From NCBI GenBank assembly GCA_963854835.1, contig OY978527.1, positions 29,492,047 through 29,556,046 on the forward strand: a stretch of 64,000 nucleotides of DNA, read 5' to 3'. The DNA is from Megamerina dolium. Lineage: Eukaryota; Arthropoda; Insecta; Diptera; Megamerinidae. Of this stretch, positions 1 through 13,200 are shown in pieces. The notes beneath the pieces are model-generated. The model did no database searches, was not told where the DNA came from, and was given only the letters and a program-made list of their open reading frames with translations. The position numbers and the translations under genes are program-made. Position 1 is the stretch's first letter, and each line of letters opens with the position of its first letter.

Positions 1-2300
1 TTTCAATCGATAACATTGAAGTCGATAGTTGTCATCACTAAACTAGAAGAAAAACACTAGAGGAAACGGATGATAAGCACAAAGCATAATCACAAAGAAT
101 AGAATGAAATAAATGCATTTTTCATTCCCCGGCGCTCTTGGCTGCTCCCAATCAGCCCACCAACAACAGCGCCCCTTCATACACTACGCACCGTTCTCAA
201 TCGTTCGTATACACACGCCAACCCCACAATCGTGTGTTTTTGTATGTGGTGTTATTGTGGCTGTTCTGTGATGTACTTGTGGACCTCGTCGTGTTGTATG
301 CGACTTCGTGCCATTGCTCTGCATACTCTTAACGAAACGAAAAATTTTCATTTCGCGTGAAAATGTCGATTTTCATTTGAAAAATAAAGAAAATCTATAA
401 GAAATTAGTGCGAATTAAACTAAGGAAAATAATTTAAATCAAGTGCAATGTGAGTGCAACAGAAGGCGAGTGCAGTACTTTGGGATTTCTGGATGATTTT
501 GTTAAAAATTGTCAACAAAAATTATACGCAGGTGCGTGACTTACGCAGACGTGACGGACGATAATTTTCCTCCAAAGATACGGTGGCTTCGCGAAAAGCA
601 ACTCGGTTATTGATGTGTGTCTGCGCGAATTGAATGGAATTATATTTTATTTTGCAGATTACTAAAGTTATTTTAATTTTTTGTTCAATCTTTCACATTA
701 AATCATAGTAATTTTTTTCAATAGCCTTCCAATTTGAATTCACTCAAGTGAGTGTGATTTGGGGGTGTGCGTATTGTGTGTGTACACACTTGTATGCTGT
801 GTATGAACGAGCGAATTGTAACCAATCTGGGCTGGAGTAGATACTTCCGTAAAGGCGATAATAATTGATTTTGCACCAACTGCATCCTCCACTACAGAGC
901 CAATATAATTTTTATTAGATAACCTATTATATTCCAATAGCGGAATTTGACGTCAGGGAATGTTGTTTTTGAATTTCTGCTTCTATTCGATAAGCGTATA
1001 GTTCAATTAATATATGGTAGTATAATACTGTTTTAAAACTTCTTGTTACTGTCGCTGCTCTTGTGCGACTGTCCGCTATGGCTATGATTCGATATGCGCT
1101 ACTTTAACGGTGCTATTCCTCGCAGCCATGTCTGCGAATGTCCCAAATCCATGCATGCTCAATGAAGACATGACACGGGCATGCCATTTTAATATTTCAT
1201 GCATTGCCTGCTTTTGTGTACATGAGGTCTGTGATATGTGTGTGCATTTGTTTACATTTCAACAATTGGCGGTGGCGGCATTTTCATGAAACAGCGCAAG
1301 ACGTGGTTACCCGCTGTCGTTCTTATAAAAAAAATGCATAATACATTTGCCATACTTTACATTTATTTAGCAGCAGTATCCCATATCATTGTCAGAAACT
1401 ACTTGCTGTCGGTACTATACTTAATGCATACAAAACAATATAAACAACTGTTAATCTCTTTTTACATGCAATCCAATTTCAAGGCACCAGGAAGAAAAGC
1501 TATGCACATGAATGAATAGTGCGTTTTAAACGAGTTCTTTCTAGGAGAAATGATTTGTAATACAAATTTTATATTGATAACTCGGTCTTTTAATGGATTA
1601 TCGAAATAATAACAACAACAACAAATATTTAGTTACTGAGGTTAAATTTTCGACACGATCACATTTGTAAAAAATGTTGCTCTCTTGGAATATTTAACCT
1701 TGCCATACTATAGTATGATTTCAATAAATAAGTTTTCCTAACATATAAGCAATAACAAATAAACTTTATTCGAACTTCGTTATTCGTTATGCGCACATTT
1801 TGAAAATACCTTTTCCACTCATTTAAATATATTCAGCCCAACATTATAAGAAGTTTAGAACCATAATATAATTATAAATGAAGATAAATCGCAATATTTG
1901 CTATCCTGGCGTGTTATAATGTATCAAAACCTGTAAATTTAGGGTCAAAATTATAATCAGGCTTATCGTCAACAAATATCAAAATTTGTTCATTTAGCGT
2001 CAAAATAATAAGCCCTCTGGTTGTGTTCAATATTAGGGTAAAAAACAAAACAACATTTGAGATGTTTGGCCTCTATACACAGGCAGAGGCTGGTGTGTCA
2101 AATTATTTTCGTATTTGTAAAATATATTTTAAAAAGCTGTTTTTTGCTCTTGTTTCTCGTACTTATTTCAACACGAGAGCAAACATCTTTCTTTAAAATT
2201 TCTCTGAAGAAAAAAAAAAAATAGAAAATATGTTTTTAAATTTATATTTTGATATTTATCCTTGAAGAACAATCAAAAATTTCCCAAAAATTAACGACAA
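1..2300. other. Upstream AT-rich DNA, possible 5' noncoding exon
   Basis: No coding region is supported here; the short open frames have low-complexity composition and no recognisable domain. Around 335-531 the + strand has an A-rich, CpG-containing stretch resembling an insect 5' untranslated exon, ending in a plausible splice donor (CAG followed by GTGCGT, exon end near 531; another donor-like AAT/GTGAGT lies near 448). Because the next + strand gene is ewg, a noncoding first exon of ewg is one reading, but nothing in the sequence proves it. The remainder holds AT-rich DNA without clear structure. Confidence 0.3.
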
Positions 2301-2312
2301 TAATAATTATAT

Positions 2313-3814
2313 TACTTACTTATGTGGCCATAACAACCGAATATCGATTTAGGCCGAAAATAACATGCTTCGCAAGCCATCTCTGTTCTTCGCTAGCTGG
2401 CGCCAGTTAGAAATCCCAAGCGCCGTCAGGTTCTCCAGTACTTGGTCTTTCCACCGGAGGTTTGGTCTTCCTCTTCTGCGTCGTCCTCCAGCGGGTTCCG
2501 AATATAACACCTTCTTAGCTGGAGCGTGTTCTTCCATTCGCTCGACATGACCTAGCCAGCGCAGCCGCTGGATTTTGATGCGCTTTACTATGTCAATATC
2601 GGCATACAGCTCGTACAGCTCATCGTTGTACCTTATTCGGTACTCGCCACCAACGCAAATAGGTCCAAAGATCTTGCGTAGGACTTTTCTCTCGAAAACT
2701 CCAAGTATTCGCTCATCCGAGGTGGAAATTGTCCAGGCTTCAGCGCCATATGTTAGGACAGGCATGATGAGAGACTTGTAGAGTGTAGTTTTCGTTCTTC
2801 GAGAGAGGGCTCGACTTCTCAATTGCTTACCCAGCCCAAAGTAACACCTGTTAGCAAGAGTTATCCTACGCATGATCTCCAAGCCGACGTCATTACTGCT
2901 GTTAATGCTGGTTCCAAGATAGACAAAGTCCCTTACTACTTCAAAAGCGTAGTTGTCAACAGTGACGTGCTGTCCAAGACGCCGGGACTCTTTGTTTGTT
3001 GACACTAGATACTTCGTCTTGCCCTCGTTCACCGTGAGACCCATCCGACGCGACTCTCTTTCCAACTCTGAGAATGCTGCACTGACTGCTCGCGTGTTCA
3101 TGCCGATTATGTCAATATCGTCGGCATACGCTAACAGCATGACACTTTTGTTGAAGATAGTGCCATTATGTCGTAGATCAGCAGCTCGTATTATTTTCTC
3201 CATAATAAGATTGAAGAAGTCGCACGATAACGAATCACCTTGTCTGAAACCCCGTTCGGTATTAAACGGTGCGGAGAGGTCCTTCCCAATTTTCACTGCA
3301 CAACGGGAGTTATGCAGTGTCATTCTACAAAGTCGAATGAGCTTTGCAGGAATACCGAACTCAGACATTGTTGCGTAGAGGTAATCCCTTACCGGACTGT
3401 CGAAAGCGGCTTTATAATCAACAAATAGGTGGTGTGTGTCGATCTGTTTTTCTTGGGTCTTCTCCAGGATTTGGCGCAGTGTGAAAATCTGGTCGATGGT
3501 GGATTTACCAGGTCTGAAGCCACACTGATAAGGTCCAATCAGGTTGCTGAGCATAGGCTTCAATCTTTCACACAGTACGCTCGATAGAACCTTGTACGCG
3601 ATGCTCAGGAGACTTATTCCACGGTAGTTGGCGCAAATTGTGGGGTCTCCTTTTTTATGTACAGGACAGAGAACACTGAGCCTCCAATCATCAGGCATGC
3701 TTTCATCCGACCATATTCTGCTTATGAGCTGGTGCATGCGGGTGAGCAGCTCATCGCCTCCGGTCTTAAACAACTCGGCAGGCAGGCCATCAGCACCTGC
3801 AGCTTTGTTGTTCT
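2313..3814 (-). mobile_element. 5'-truncated RTE-type LINE with target duplication
   Basis: This is the 3' 1.5 kb of the same RTE-type retrotransposon that is intact at 27841-31215, inserted in the opposite orientation. It shares the element 3' terminus (reverse of GGCCACATAAGTAAGT) at its left edge and stops abruptly at the right edge inside the start of the reverse transcriptase domain, the usual 5' truncation of target-primed reverse transcription. The 12-bp sequence TAATAATTATAT occurs at 2301-2312 and again at 3815-3826, so the target-site duplication is recognisable. The reading frame is still open and differs from the intact copy at only a few codons, so the insertion is young. Confidence 0.9.
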
Positions 3815-3848
3815 TAATAATTATATAATGTATATTAATCGCTGTCAT
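2349..3848 (-). pseudogene. Truncated RTE reverse transcriptase ORF
   Basis: An open frame of 499 codons covers the reverse transcriptase and C-terminal part of the RTE polyprotein. Visible motifs are KAAGADGLPAELFK near the N-terminus, YRGISLLS, CGFRPGKSTIDQ, the first catalytic aspartate in LFVDYKAAFDS, GFRQGDSLSC, and YADDIDIIG with the catalytic Asp pair. The first roughly dozen residues are host DNA read through the truncation point. The endonuclease domain is absent, so the copy cannot be autonomous. Its last residues differ slightly from the intact copy (GLRSMLFSA versus DWRSILFSA). Confidence 0.85.
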
Positions 3849-4320
3849 TCGGTGTAAAGCAAAAATTTATGATAACCACTTTGTACAATTTCCTATGTTT
3901 ATTCCATTTTAAATGAAACAAAAACGTCTAAATTCTTTTCGACCACCTTCGATTTGGTTCAAATTTGCACATTATTATAGTGAAAATTTTTAAAGTAGTA
4001 CTTTTGCTCAACTGCCTGCTTTTCTCTTTCGTTATAAGTTTCGAAGTTTAAAAATATGTTCGATATTTTTGGGTAAAAAAATGTTTGAATTGATGAAAAT
4101 CGATTTCTCGAAAATTGGACGTGATACAGATCTTTGGTGGATACCGATCAACTCAGAACTAGAACTAGACTAATACTAGTTGTAGTGGTACTAAATTGAA
4201 CGTTGATAAAAAAAGTTCATACCAAAAATTAAAACTGTGAAATCTGTCATACAAAAAGGTATTCGAAACTAGATAGCATAGCTCAAATAACTGGACCAAG
4301 GGGAATTATCACGGCCCGGC
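3827..4320. other. Unassigned AT-rich DNA
   Basis: No gene, RNA or repeat family is recognised between the truncated RTE copy and the next LINE remnant. Confidence 0.4.
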
Positions 4321-5120
4321 TTTAAGCTTTGTCCAACCAATATTCACTATGGTTCAAAGGTGTATTCAATAATATTATTCCCGGAGCTAGAGCTAACCTA
4401 GAAGTTGAAGATTCTTTAAGACGCTTGATACGATTTATGGTGACTAATAGGACCATCAATGCGAAGCTGAGGAAGGGTAGCATCAAAAAACACACCCACA
4501 GGCGAGACCCCTCGCCCTTACTGTTGGCACTTGTAGTTAACGAATTACTGGTATCCTTAGAAAACACAGGCTCCAGACAATTACATGCAACGTCGCATTA
4601 GTGATGTTCATAAATACGATAGCACAAATGATAAGTGAAGGTCTTGACATCAATCCGCAGCCCCAGTTAACCTCAATCAGGATGTCAGGCCACGATGTCC
4701 GGGCATATGGACATACTAGCGAACGAAAGAAGGGTACAATGTTGCAAGCTCTTTCCGAAATGGACAATATTGGCGCTGGTATGACGATGTGTGAACTTCT
4801 CCTAGCCTTGGACGCAATACGGAAAACGAATGCCAGATGGGAGCTGGAACATTCCTGTGCAACTATCCGACTGGTCTGGTCAGTACTGGTCATAAAATGG
4901 GTAATAGACCTACTGGCGCTCAACAAATATGCGCATTGCGCATTGCCTGGTGGGGAGGTATGCAATTTGGTTAGGCGTCACAGCACCTGACTGCTGCCTG
5001 AGCTGCGGCTGTGAGAAAGAGGTGTCAGAGTTCGTAGCTAAGCAGTTATTTCAGGCACGACTTTACCAAGCTCGCTCAATGACAACTGCGCATATTCCAC
5101 GTCTTACCTGAAGCTCTGAT
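4320..5120 (+). mobile_element. Decayed R1/I-like LINE, 3' fragment
   Basis: Broken + strand frames resemble the end of the reverse transcriptase and the C-terminal region of an R1/I-type non-LTR retrotransposon. The stretch reading KHTHRRDPSPLLLALVVNELL resembles the conserved 'RGTPQGGVLSPLLWTLVVNDLL' block, followed by residues matching the region before the catalytic YADD, which has been lost. Further down, a Cys-containing segment (DCCLSCGCEKE, near 4990-5030) resembles the terminal zinc-knuckle-like region of these elements. Several frameshifts and deletions separate the pieces. Assignment to clade is tentative. Confidence 0.6.
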
Positions 5121-6947
5121 TGGTTTCCAACGTAAATGGTGTAACCCGCCTGCGGCATCAAAATGTGCCTTATTTGGACTTATTGAGTCCGCTCAAGCCG
5201 CCACTACCTAACCATATCATATCATAATTACTATCATAATTAGTTACGAAAAGTGGAACAGCCAATACAGATCTATTTTGATTCGTAATTTATAGAATCA
5301 TCAGGTGTGCTAGTTGGTTTAAATGGCGATGGGCTTAGTAATTCTGTTAGATCAAGCAATAGATCTCAGAAGATGTCGATAATGTGTTGCGATTTACATT
5401 GATTTAGACTTAATTTCTTCTGACTTCATGTTTTTGCCAATAGCCCTTGTCACCCCTTGCATTTTGGAAAATGATACTTTTTTGACTGTTTCGAATGTGG
5501 TAGATATTTAAATGGGCTTTTCATCTTTATATTCTAAAATATATATCTGTTGAATTAATTAGTTTATATCAAGAATTGAATCTTGGTAGTGTAATTTACC
5601 CCTTGCTGGAGTCTTATTGAAAAAAAGTTATAAATTTAATATTATTCTTAAATAATAATAATAAAAATAATAATAAAAAATAATAAATCCATGCTGGGTA
5701 TATAATTTGCTTTGTTTTGTTATGATTCTACCTATTGCGCACTCTGGGGTTGAAATCATGAAATCCTTTGTCTCTGTGTGTGTGTATGTTTGCAAAAGTT
5801 ATAAGTAAAATCCACCCCGTACGTAAGTCTAATGAGCATTTTGACTGGGCTTTGAAGTTGAACATTGGCGCAAGATTGCAGTCGGAATAGATTCTCAATT
5901 GCAAGTGGCAATAAAAAGTCACATAAAATTCTAATCAGAGTAGTGCGCACGGCACCATTTGGGTATACAATAATGTAGAGCTTCTTTCTATTCATGCACG
6001 CACGCTCATTCAATTCAAATAAGAATATGCACAGAATACACATACCATACATGCACATATGTATGTGTGTGTGTGTGTATACAAGAATAGCAACATTGAT
6101 AATAATGAGGCGCGAGCGCAAGTACGGTTGAGTCATTCACCCTGAAAGTATTGTACCACCAGCAGTACGTGTACGTACATACTGTTTTGAGGTACAAGTG
6201 TACAACGAAATGTTATATTGATTTTTGTTTGTGTTGCTGTTGTTGTTATTATTATTTGTTCTCTACAATACAAATGATAAAATAAGTAGGTACATGTACA
6301 CATTGTACTCCAGTATCATTTGTAAATACAATATACATAGTACGTATATAGTACATAACGCGTTGGCGCAGTAGGAGATAGTCTGTATATTAGTGGCTTG
6401 ACACATGAGCAGTGTGTTTATCGCGAGACGAGAAACAAATACCTCAAACATTTTCATTATCGTGCTCATTCAAATAGCTAATATGTAAATTTTAAGTTAT
6501 TTTCCAATTTGCTAAAAATAGAAAAGTTCCAAACTGATGAAAGCCCAGTGAAGAAATAACAAAAGCATTTTGTTGTTGTAAAATAAACATACAAAAAAAA
6601 AAAAAATATACATATATATGTGTGTATGTATACGTCTATGCATACATACACTGGAATTGGAAAAAGTGACCCACTTATACACCCTCTTTTCCATTTGTGT
6701 TGTAAGCACGGCGTTACATAGCAGGGTTGTTTTTGGAAATATGCTTATGCATTTGTTAGTTTTTAACGTGTGCTGTATGTGAATTTCATATACATACGTA
6801 TATGTGTTTCTGTACCGACCCTTCTTCGTTTCTTCTTTTTTTTTTCACAACATTTACTGACCGTCGCTTTGCAGCTCTCTCGAATTCATTGAAAAGAACA
6901 AGACGCGCATCTCCCAGCAAGTGTATACCATACGTGTATGAGTGTCT

Positions 6948-6990
<43 letters not shown>

Positions 6991-8450
6991 CAACTTAAGG
7001 GTGCAGTGCATGCGTACATAAGGGTAGGTCTTCACACGCTGTTTGTTCTCTACATTCTTTCTTGTCTTGGCCATCTATGGTGGGTGGTAGGTTGGCAAAT
7101 ATGGTTGCATTGATACTGGAAATGTTAACATCAGTGTAGTGACGCATGGCAAATATCGATTTTCACTCTCTATCTCAAAATTGCTTATTCTCTGTGTTGC
7201 GTTCCTGTTTTTGCGCTGTGGATAGTTGAACATTATTATTGTTGTATTACTCAGACAGTCTGTGGGGTGGTTTGATAGTGTTTGCAAGAAGTTCTACACA
7301 TTTATGTGTATTGTGCGTTTGCGTTAAAGATTTATAATGAATATTTGGTTAATTGTTAAGTGTCAAGTATGTAGAATGATTATAATACATGCGATAAGGA
7401 ATATGTGCAAAATAAAGTGATCCAAAGTATTTTAGCTAGGAGCTATCTTCATTTATTAGACTACATATATGTATGTGTGTATACAAAATAATAATTAAAT
7501 TAAATTAAAATTATCATGTGCTATATAAAATAACAATTCACGCAAGCGTAATGATTATTAGCTACAAAGTCTTTACTCGATTTCGATAAACCGTAACTTG
7601 TAGGTGCTGGTTTCTGAATAAAAAGAATTTCGGTTCGGTTTGTTGAACTTTTTGTTGTTGTTCTTATATTAAATTGCGCAGATAATATTGACTTCGTTAA
7701 AATTTTGGCGCAGAATTCTCAATTTTTGGTGATGTGTGACTTGGCAACCTTTTCAATACTCTGAAGCAATTAAAGCGCGTTTTTGAGAAGTATAACGACA
7801 ATATCAACAAAAATGAGTCCGGAAATGAAAAAAATATCTTTTTCATTCTGCATTTCCCCATCCCCCTTTGACCAACGACATCAAAATGAGTCGGCGCATT
7901 AAGTCTAACGTGAACAGGCTTAAATAGAACAAACGTGAAATGGAGATTATGGCTATGCGATTAATCGGTTATTCACATAATCTGATTATTCAATATTCTG
8001 ATCAAACAATTACAATTATTCAATTAATTAAAATTTTAGTCAACTTTAAAAGACGATTAAAAATTAACAAGAAATTTGAATAATAAAATTTTTGAATGAA
8101 ATATGATATTCAAAAAACACGGCTGCCAAGCAGAGCTGTCATCCGATACTATTTGGCCCGTTAGAGTCAAAGTTTAGTTAAGGTCCGTTTTCGTACTTTT
8201 CCAGTAAAAATTATCCAGTAAAAAAATTTCTCAGAAAGTGACAACATTCGCTCGCAGGGAGAAAAATATATGAGAACCCAAAAGCAGGAAAAAATTGCAA
8301 ATTTCACGAACAGCTGATATTCCTCTGTAACTACAAGTACAAATTTACCCAGTCAAGACTTGCAACTTCCCCTTAAACCCAAATGTAATTTTGCTCTCTA
8401 AATGTCCCCTACTTTGCAAGAACTGAGAACTGAGGCCAGCTGACTATGGT
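5121..8450. other. Non-coding AT-rich DNA with TG/CA repeats
   Basis: No coding region is supported. The segment contains short poly-A and AAT-rich runs (5640-5690), scattered TATG/CATA microsatellites (for example 6600-6650), and a clean (GT)n run at about 6950-6988. All open frames here are low-complexity by-products of these repeats. It probably belongs to the upstream or 5' intronic region of ewg. Confidence 0.5.
6951..6988. repeat. (GT)n microsatellite
   Basis: An uninterrupted run of about 18-19 GT dinucleotides. Open frames on either strand here give only Val-Cys or His-Thr repeats and are not genes. Confidence 0.9.
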
Positions 8451-8965
8451 ATGCTTAGATGTTTCGAACAAAATTTTCTTCGGTAATGAGGCTCATTTTT
8501 CACTTGACATATCGAAAATATACACAATTTTTTATATCTGTGGCAGTGATAAACATCAAGCAATTGTCGTAAGATAGCCACATGCTCAGAAAGTCCCCGT
8601 AAGTCCCCAACCGATTTTGGTTGGTCTCAAATTGTACATATAGCTGTGGACGATATATGGTTCCAACAAGACGGTGCTAACATAACGAGGCTCGTTTTTA
8701 CTTTATTGTGCGAGAAATTTTCATGACGCGTAATTTCACGTTGTGACAATGTAAATTGTGCACCAAGATCGTGTAATTTATCGCCAATCGAATTCTTTTT
8801 GTGGCGTTATGCAGACGATCCTCAAACTATCGACGATTTGAAAACAAATATTCGTCAAGTCATGGCCGTATTATTGTCTGATATGTGTCGAACAGGTATG
8901 GGCAATTACCTTGCCAGATCGAGTCTTGCAAGAAGTCCTGTGGATGATCATTGAATTGTATTGTA
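8450..8965 (+). mobile_element. Decayed mariner-family transposase remnant
   Basis: Conceptual + strand translation, with several frameshifts and stops, gives the landmarks of an insect mariner-type transposase. A block like 'NEAHFS' near 8483-8503 corresponds to the first catalytic motif (Asp replaced by Asn). DDIWFQQDGAN near 8650-8685 is the second. A 'PRSCNLSPIEFFLWRYA' block near 8770-8815 is the third (Asp replaced by Asn). The segment ends with a C-terminal stretch ('TNIRQVMA'). It is non-functional and older than the copies at 14784 and 11205. Confidence 0.7.
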
Positions 8966-9469
8966 TTTCACTCATTGAAAGGACGATAAAAGCACGCAAA
9001 ATGTATAAATCTGTATTTATGATATATTTCAAATACATAATAATGTAAGAATGCGCTTGGAACTTCAAGTGATTAATAGAATATTTTAATTTGACTATCC
9101 GATTAAACGATTAATCGCACAGTCCGTCGTACAATATATTTGCAGACAAATGTAATGTATTTTACTAAATAATATTTTCTCAATTATCCTTCTAGGCCCC
9201 CCCGAATAAATCAATGTACTTTTGAAGCCAAAAATCGAATTTAGTGGACTGCTATAGTGCAATAAAAGATTATCATCGTTTATAAAAGCGTTGATATTCA
9301 ACACCAAAGAATTGGGGATTTGTATCTCCGAAAAACGCAAAAAGCAAAAAACCAAAAATAAAAAGCACCCACCCTTAAATACGATTTTATCGAAAAAAAA
9401 AACCCGTACAAAACGTACTAACTAATATATACACATACATCTATCAATCGTACACTTAAAGCCATAGCA
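8966..9469 (+). promoter_or_regulatory. ewg: Likely ewg 5' untranslated region and acceptor
   Basis: This stretch immediately precedes the ewg start codon. A splice-acceptor-like pyrimidine tract ending TTCTAG is at about 9187-9196, which could begin the coding exon's 5' UTR. An in-frame stop (TAA, 9419-9421) lies upstream of the ATG at 9470, which shows that the 9470 ATG is the first usable Met in this exon. No other gene is seen. Confidence 0.35.
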
Positions 9470-10252
9470 ATGAATGTTACCACAGTCAGCACGGGCACTG
9501 GTACCACTTCGCAACACACCAACACAACAACGATAAATACGAAATCATATAAAATTGAAATGATCGATGATGGTCAAATGAGTATGTGCACAGACGATGA
9601 TGACGATGATCTCATTAGCAGCGATGGCAGTATGTATGGTGATGGTGAGTTGGCACAAATGTCGATGCAAGATGATGTAGCAAATCAGCTTGCAGCAGCT
9701 GGACCAGTTGGTGTAGCGGCTGCAGCAGCCATTGCCTCGTCGAAGAAGCGCAAACGACCACATTGTTTCGAAACAAATCCTTCGGTCCGCAAGCGTCAGC
9801 AGAATCGTTTGTTGCGCAAATTGCGTGGCATTATTTACGAGTTCACCGGTCGTGTTGGTAAACAGGCAGTGGTACTGGTGGCCACACCTGGTAAGCCAAA
9901 TACTAGTTATAAAGTATTTGGTGCTAAGCCGCTGGAGGATGTTGTGCGTAATTTAAAAAATATTGTTATGGATGAGCTGGAGAATGCTTTGGCTCAACAG
10001 GCACCACCACCGCCACAAGAGGATCCATCACTATTTGAATTACCGCCACTTATTATCGACGGCATACCGACACCGGTTGAGAAAATGACACAGGCACAGT
10101 TGCGCGCATTTATTCCCCTCATGCTTAAGTATTCAACGGGACGAGGGAAACCGGGCTGGGGTCGTGAATCGACACGGCCCCCATGGTGGCCTAAAGAGTT
10201 GCCTTGGGCTAACGTACGTATGGATGCACGCTCAGAAGATGACAAACAAAAG
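9470..10252 (+). CDS. ewg: ewg coding exon 1 (start, NLS, most of DNA-binding domain)
   Basis: Encodes 261 residues in phase 0, from the first in-frame ATG after a stop at 9419 to donor AAG/GTAAAC. It carries the acidic N-terminus, the KKRKR basic cluster and the bulk of the NRF-1 domain through DDKQK. The frame continues 15 codons into the intron before stopping, so retention would truncate the domain. The following intron is only 60 nt (10253-10312). Confidence 0.93.
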
Positions 10253-13200
10253 GTAAACGACTATGATGCAACAATTCAATAATACAATAATTCTTAATTT
10301 TCATCATTACAGATAAGCTGGACTCATGCTTTGCGTAAAATTGTCATCAATTGTTACAAATACCATGGACGTGAGGATTTATTGCCAACATTTGCTGACG
10401 ATGATGACAAGCTTAATCATTTGATATCACAGGCGAGTGAGGATGAAGATGAAGAGGAGTCACCGATTGGATCGACAACAATGACAGTGCAAACCGTTGC
10501 AAATGCTAGCACAAATACAACTAATGTGAGTATTAGTGGTAGTAATTTTATAGAATAGCATTTTAGTATCTACTTGCTTACATTACAATTAAACACTTTT
10601 GTATTGAATGACATATTGTACATCTTGAATACATCTTGGTGACCTTGCTTGTATGGAATTTTCCCTATTGTGCATAATTTTTCGCCACTTCCATAATGGA
10701 GCAAAAAGCATTTTCAAGTCTGTGTCGTCCCGAGTCTAATTAAAAAAAATGTTTATAGGCTTCCAAGTATATGTATATTGTATTTGAAAAATATAGTAAG
10801 CTAGGTTGGAGACGATAAAATTGTGAAAACAAAATTGTGTTATAGTCCGATTAGTCAACGCAGCCCTCAGTCCATTTGCTATATGAGTAGGAAAGAGATA
10901 GCTAGGTATAGTACAATATCAAATAGAAATATGATTGAGAGAAAACAGGATGACTCTCATTTCTTGATATACGCTCCGTATGCTCAGTAGAAATCTATTT
11001 TTTACAGATTGTAACGTTACGTTACCTACCAATTCGTTTTGAGTAATCGCTCTTATGGCTTTTGTATGAAATAGATCGGAACCGCTGATTGCTTATCTAC
11101 CGCTACGTGTTGACTAATCGCACCCGAGTTGATTAGTTTTTTTTTTGCTTAAATATATATGACGCGCCCAGAATAGAAAATTTTGCATAAAATTAATACA
11201 TGGTGATCCAATAAGAGTTTACTTACAATAAGAGCTTGCGGAAGGTTATAATCAATTTTATAACCAAATTTATTTTTTATTATCTTTTAGATGTTGTCCG
11301 CAACTGCCTCTTACATTCTCCATTTTTTGGGTCCAATTTTCGAGCACTCTTTCGACCATTTCGGCCGATTTTCCATTAATTACGCATGTTATGTTCGCTT
11401 CTAATGCAGAAATCAATTGTGGTTTATCGACATAAACAAATAATTTCACATACCTCCATAAAAAGTAATCCAAGTGGTCCATTAAAACTTTCTTTCAATA
11501 AATCGATGCTTTGGCAACAATAATCACACTAGATCGACTTCTACGCTTTCTGGTTGGGTGATGGATATCCAATAATGAAAAAGTGGTTCAAAATTTATTG
11601 ACTGTTTCGCGAATAATGCGTACAGTTCAACGATTATGAACACTATAAAATGATCGAAGAGCACGAAAAACATTTCTCACTGAACACAAATTTTTGAAAT
11701 AAATTTCCATAATTTGTAAACGTTGTTCTGGCGTAAGTCTATGTATTGTGAAGTTTCATTGAACACGATTGTTGTCACGCGTGAGCTGTCTGAGAATCTC
11801 TATAAGAAAAAGTACATCCTATTGGATCAATCTTTATAAGACACGTTCCATCGTTTAAATGCATGTCCTGTAAACAAAATACGGTAAAATAACGTTAATC
11901 AGTCTGTTGAGGATATCCGAAGATTGTCGGCAAGAGTTTATACTGAGAGATGTGGCCTCAAATCCGCTGTTACAAGGGAATATGAAGCTTTAGAGCAACA
12001 ATGTTAAATCTTAAATCTTAAAACTTAATACATAACAACATTTTAAAGATAAAACCAATCGACAGTAAAAAAGTACCAAAAAAAAGTATGTTTCCTACAT
12101 TAAGTTTGATTCGCTGATAAAAAATGGCATTCTTTTTCCAAAGAAGCATATTCGACATATTTGCGAAAAACGTGTTTTATTGCACTTTTTTCAGTTATTG
12201 GCAAACATCTCGAAAATGGTTTATCCATATACAATATTATGATTTGTACATCAAATGTGGTGTTCTTCTTTCCGACTATCTGCCGCTTGTGTCGATCGGA
12301 TTAAATTTGGCTATGAAATCCGAAAAATGGGGAAACTTAATATGTAAGGTTTGTTTTCGCATAGGATTAATATATTTGAAAGTGGGCAGAATCGTATGAA
12401 AAGCACGGCTACTTCCCATGTAAAGAAATTTTGGAAAATATATATTTACGGTATACATTTAAAGGCAACTATGCAAGAAGTTTCTTTATAGTATTTTCAT
12501 AAAAAAAAACTCGAAGTGAAATTAAGAAGATAAATCACAAATATATAAATGATTTATTTGATAATTTAGCAACTCTATGGAATATTTTTAATTATCCATA
12601 CGTTTTACTAATAGAATAATTTAAAAAAAAATCATGGGCTATGCAGCAGGGTCGGATTAAGGCGTGTTCAGCGTGTTCCAAGTAAGGGGGCATCGGGCCA
12701 GGAGGCACATGAACGATCTGTGTTGGGATGGTTCTGGGTGGAGCCCTTCAGGCTGAAGCACAACTGTAATATTGAAAGGATTTTTCTTTCGAAAGGTACC
12801 CGCCTGTCGGCAAGCAATTGGCAATCCTTCCAGTAGTAACAAGAGCTCTGCCATTCGTAACCGGCTAATAAAAGTAGGTCTCTTCGAATACTGTTCAAAA
12901 ATTGACACTCACAATAGTACTGGAAAAGAAGTTCGGTCAGATGAAATACACGAAATTTTGTTTAAAATAGAAATGTACTTAGCTTGTGGTGGTGGAAACA
13001 AATTTGGGAACTCTAAAAAGTGGAAGTGGGGAAGAGAAAAGGCAAGAAAACTTCATATGTTGTGGGATATTTCGAGATAGGGTGGAAGTGAGTGGAGAAA
13101 ACCGCCGCAAAAATACTCGAACATAGCTCTCAAAGGTCTCATTCTGGCTCTGCTGCTTAGTGACAGATTTAGAACATATTTTCCTTAAGTTTGAGCATTG

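Noticed and set aside
138..332. 64-residue + frame near the window start
   Set aside because: No motif, and the region looks like untranslated or promoter DNA.
4929..4950. NRF-1-like TGCGCATTGCGCA site upstream of ewg (possible autoregulation)
   Set aside because: It lies inside the decayed LINE remnant and has a one-base longer spacing than the TGCGCATGCGCA palindrome.
6786..7113. Open frames on both strands around a (GT)n run
   Set aside because: Microsatellite translation (Val-Cys or His-Thr), no motif, no splice context.
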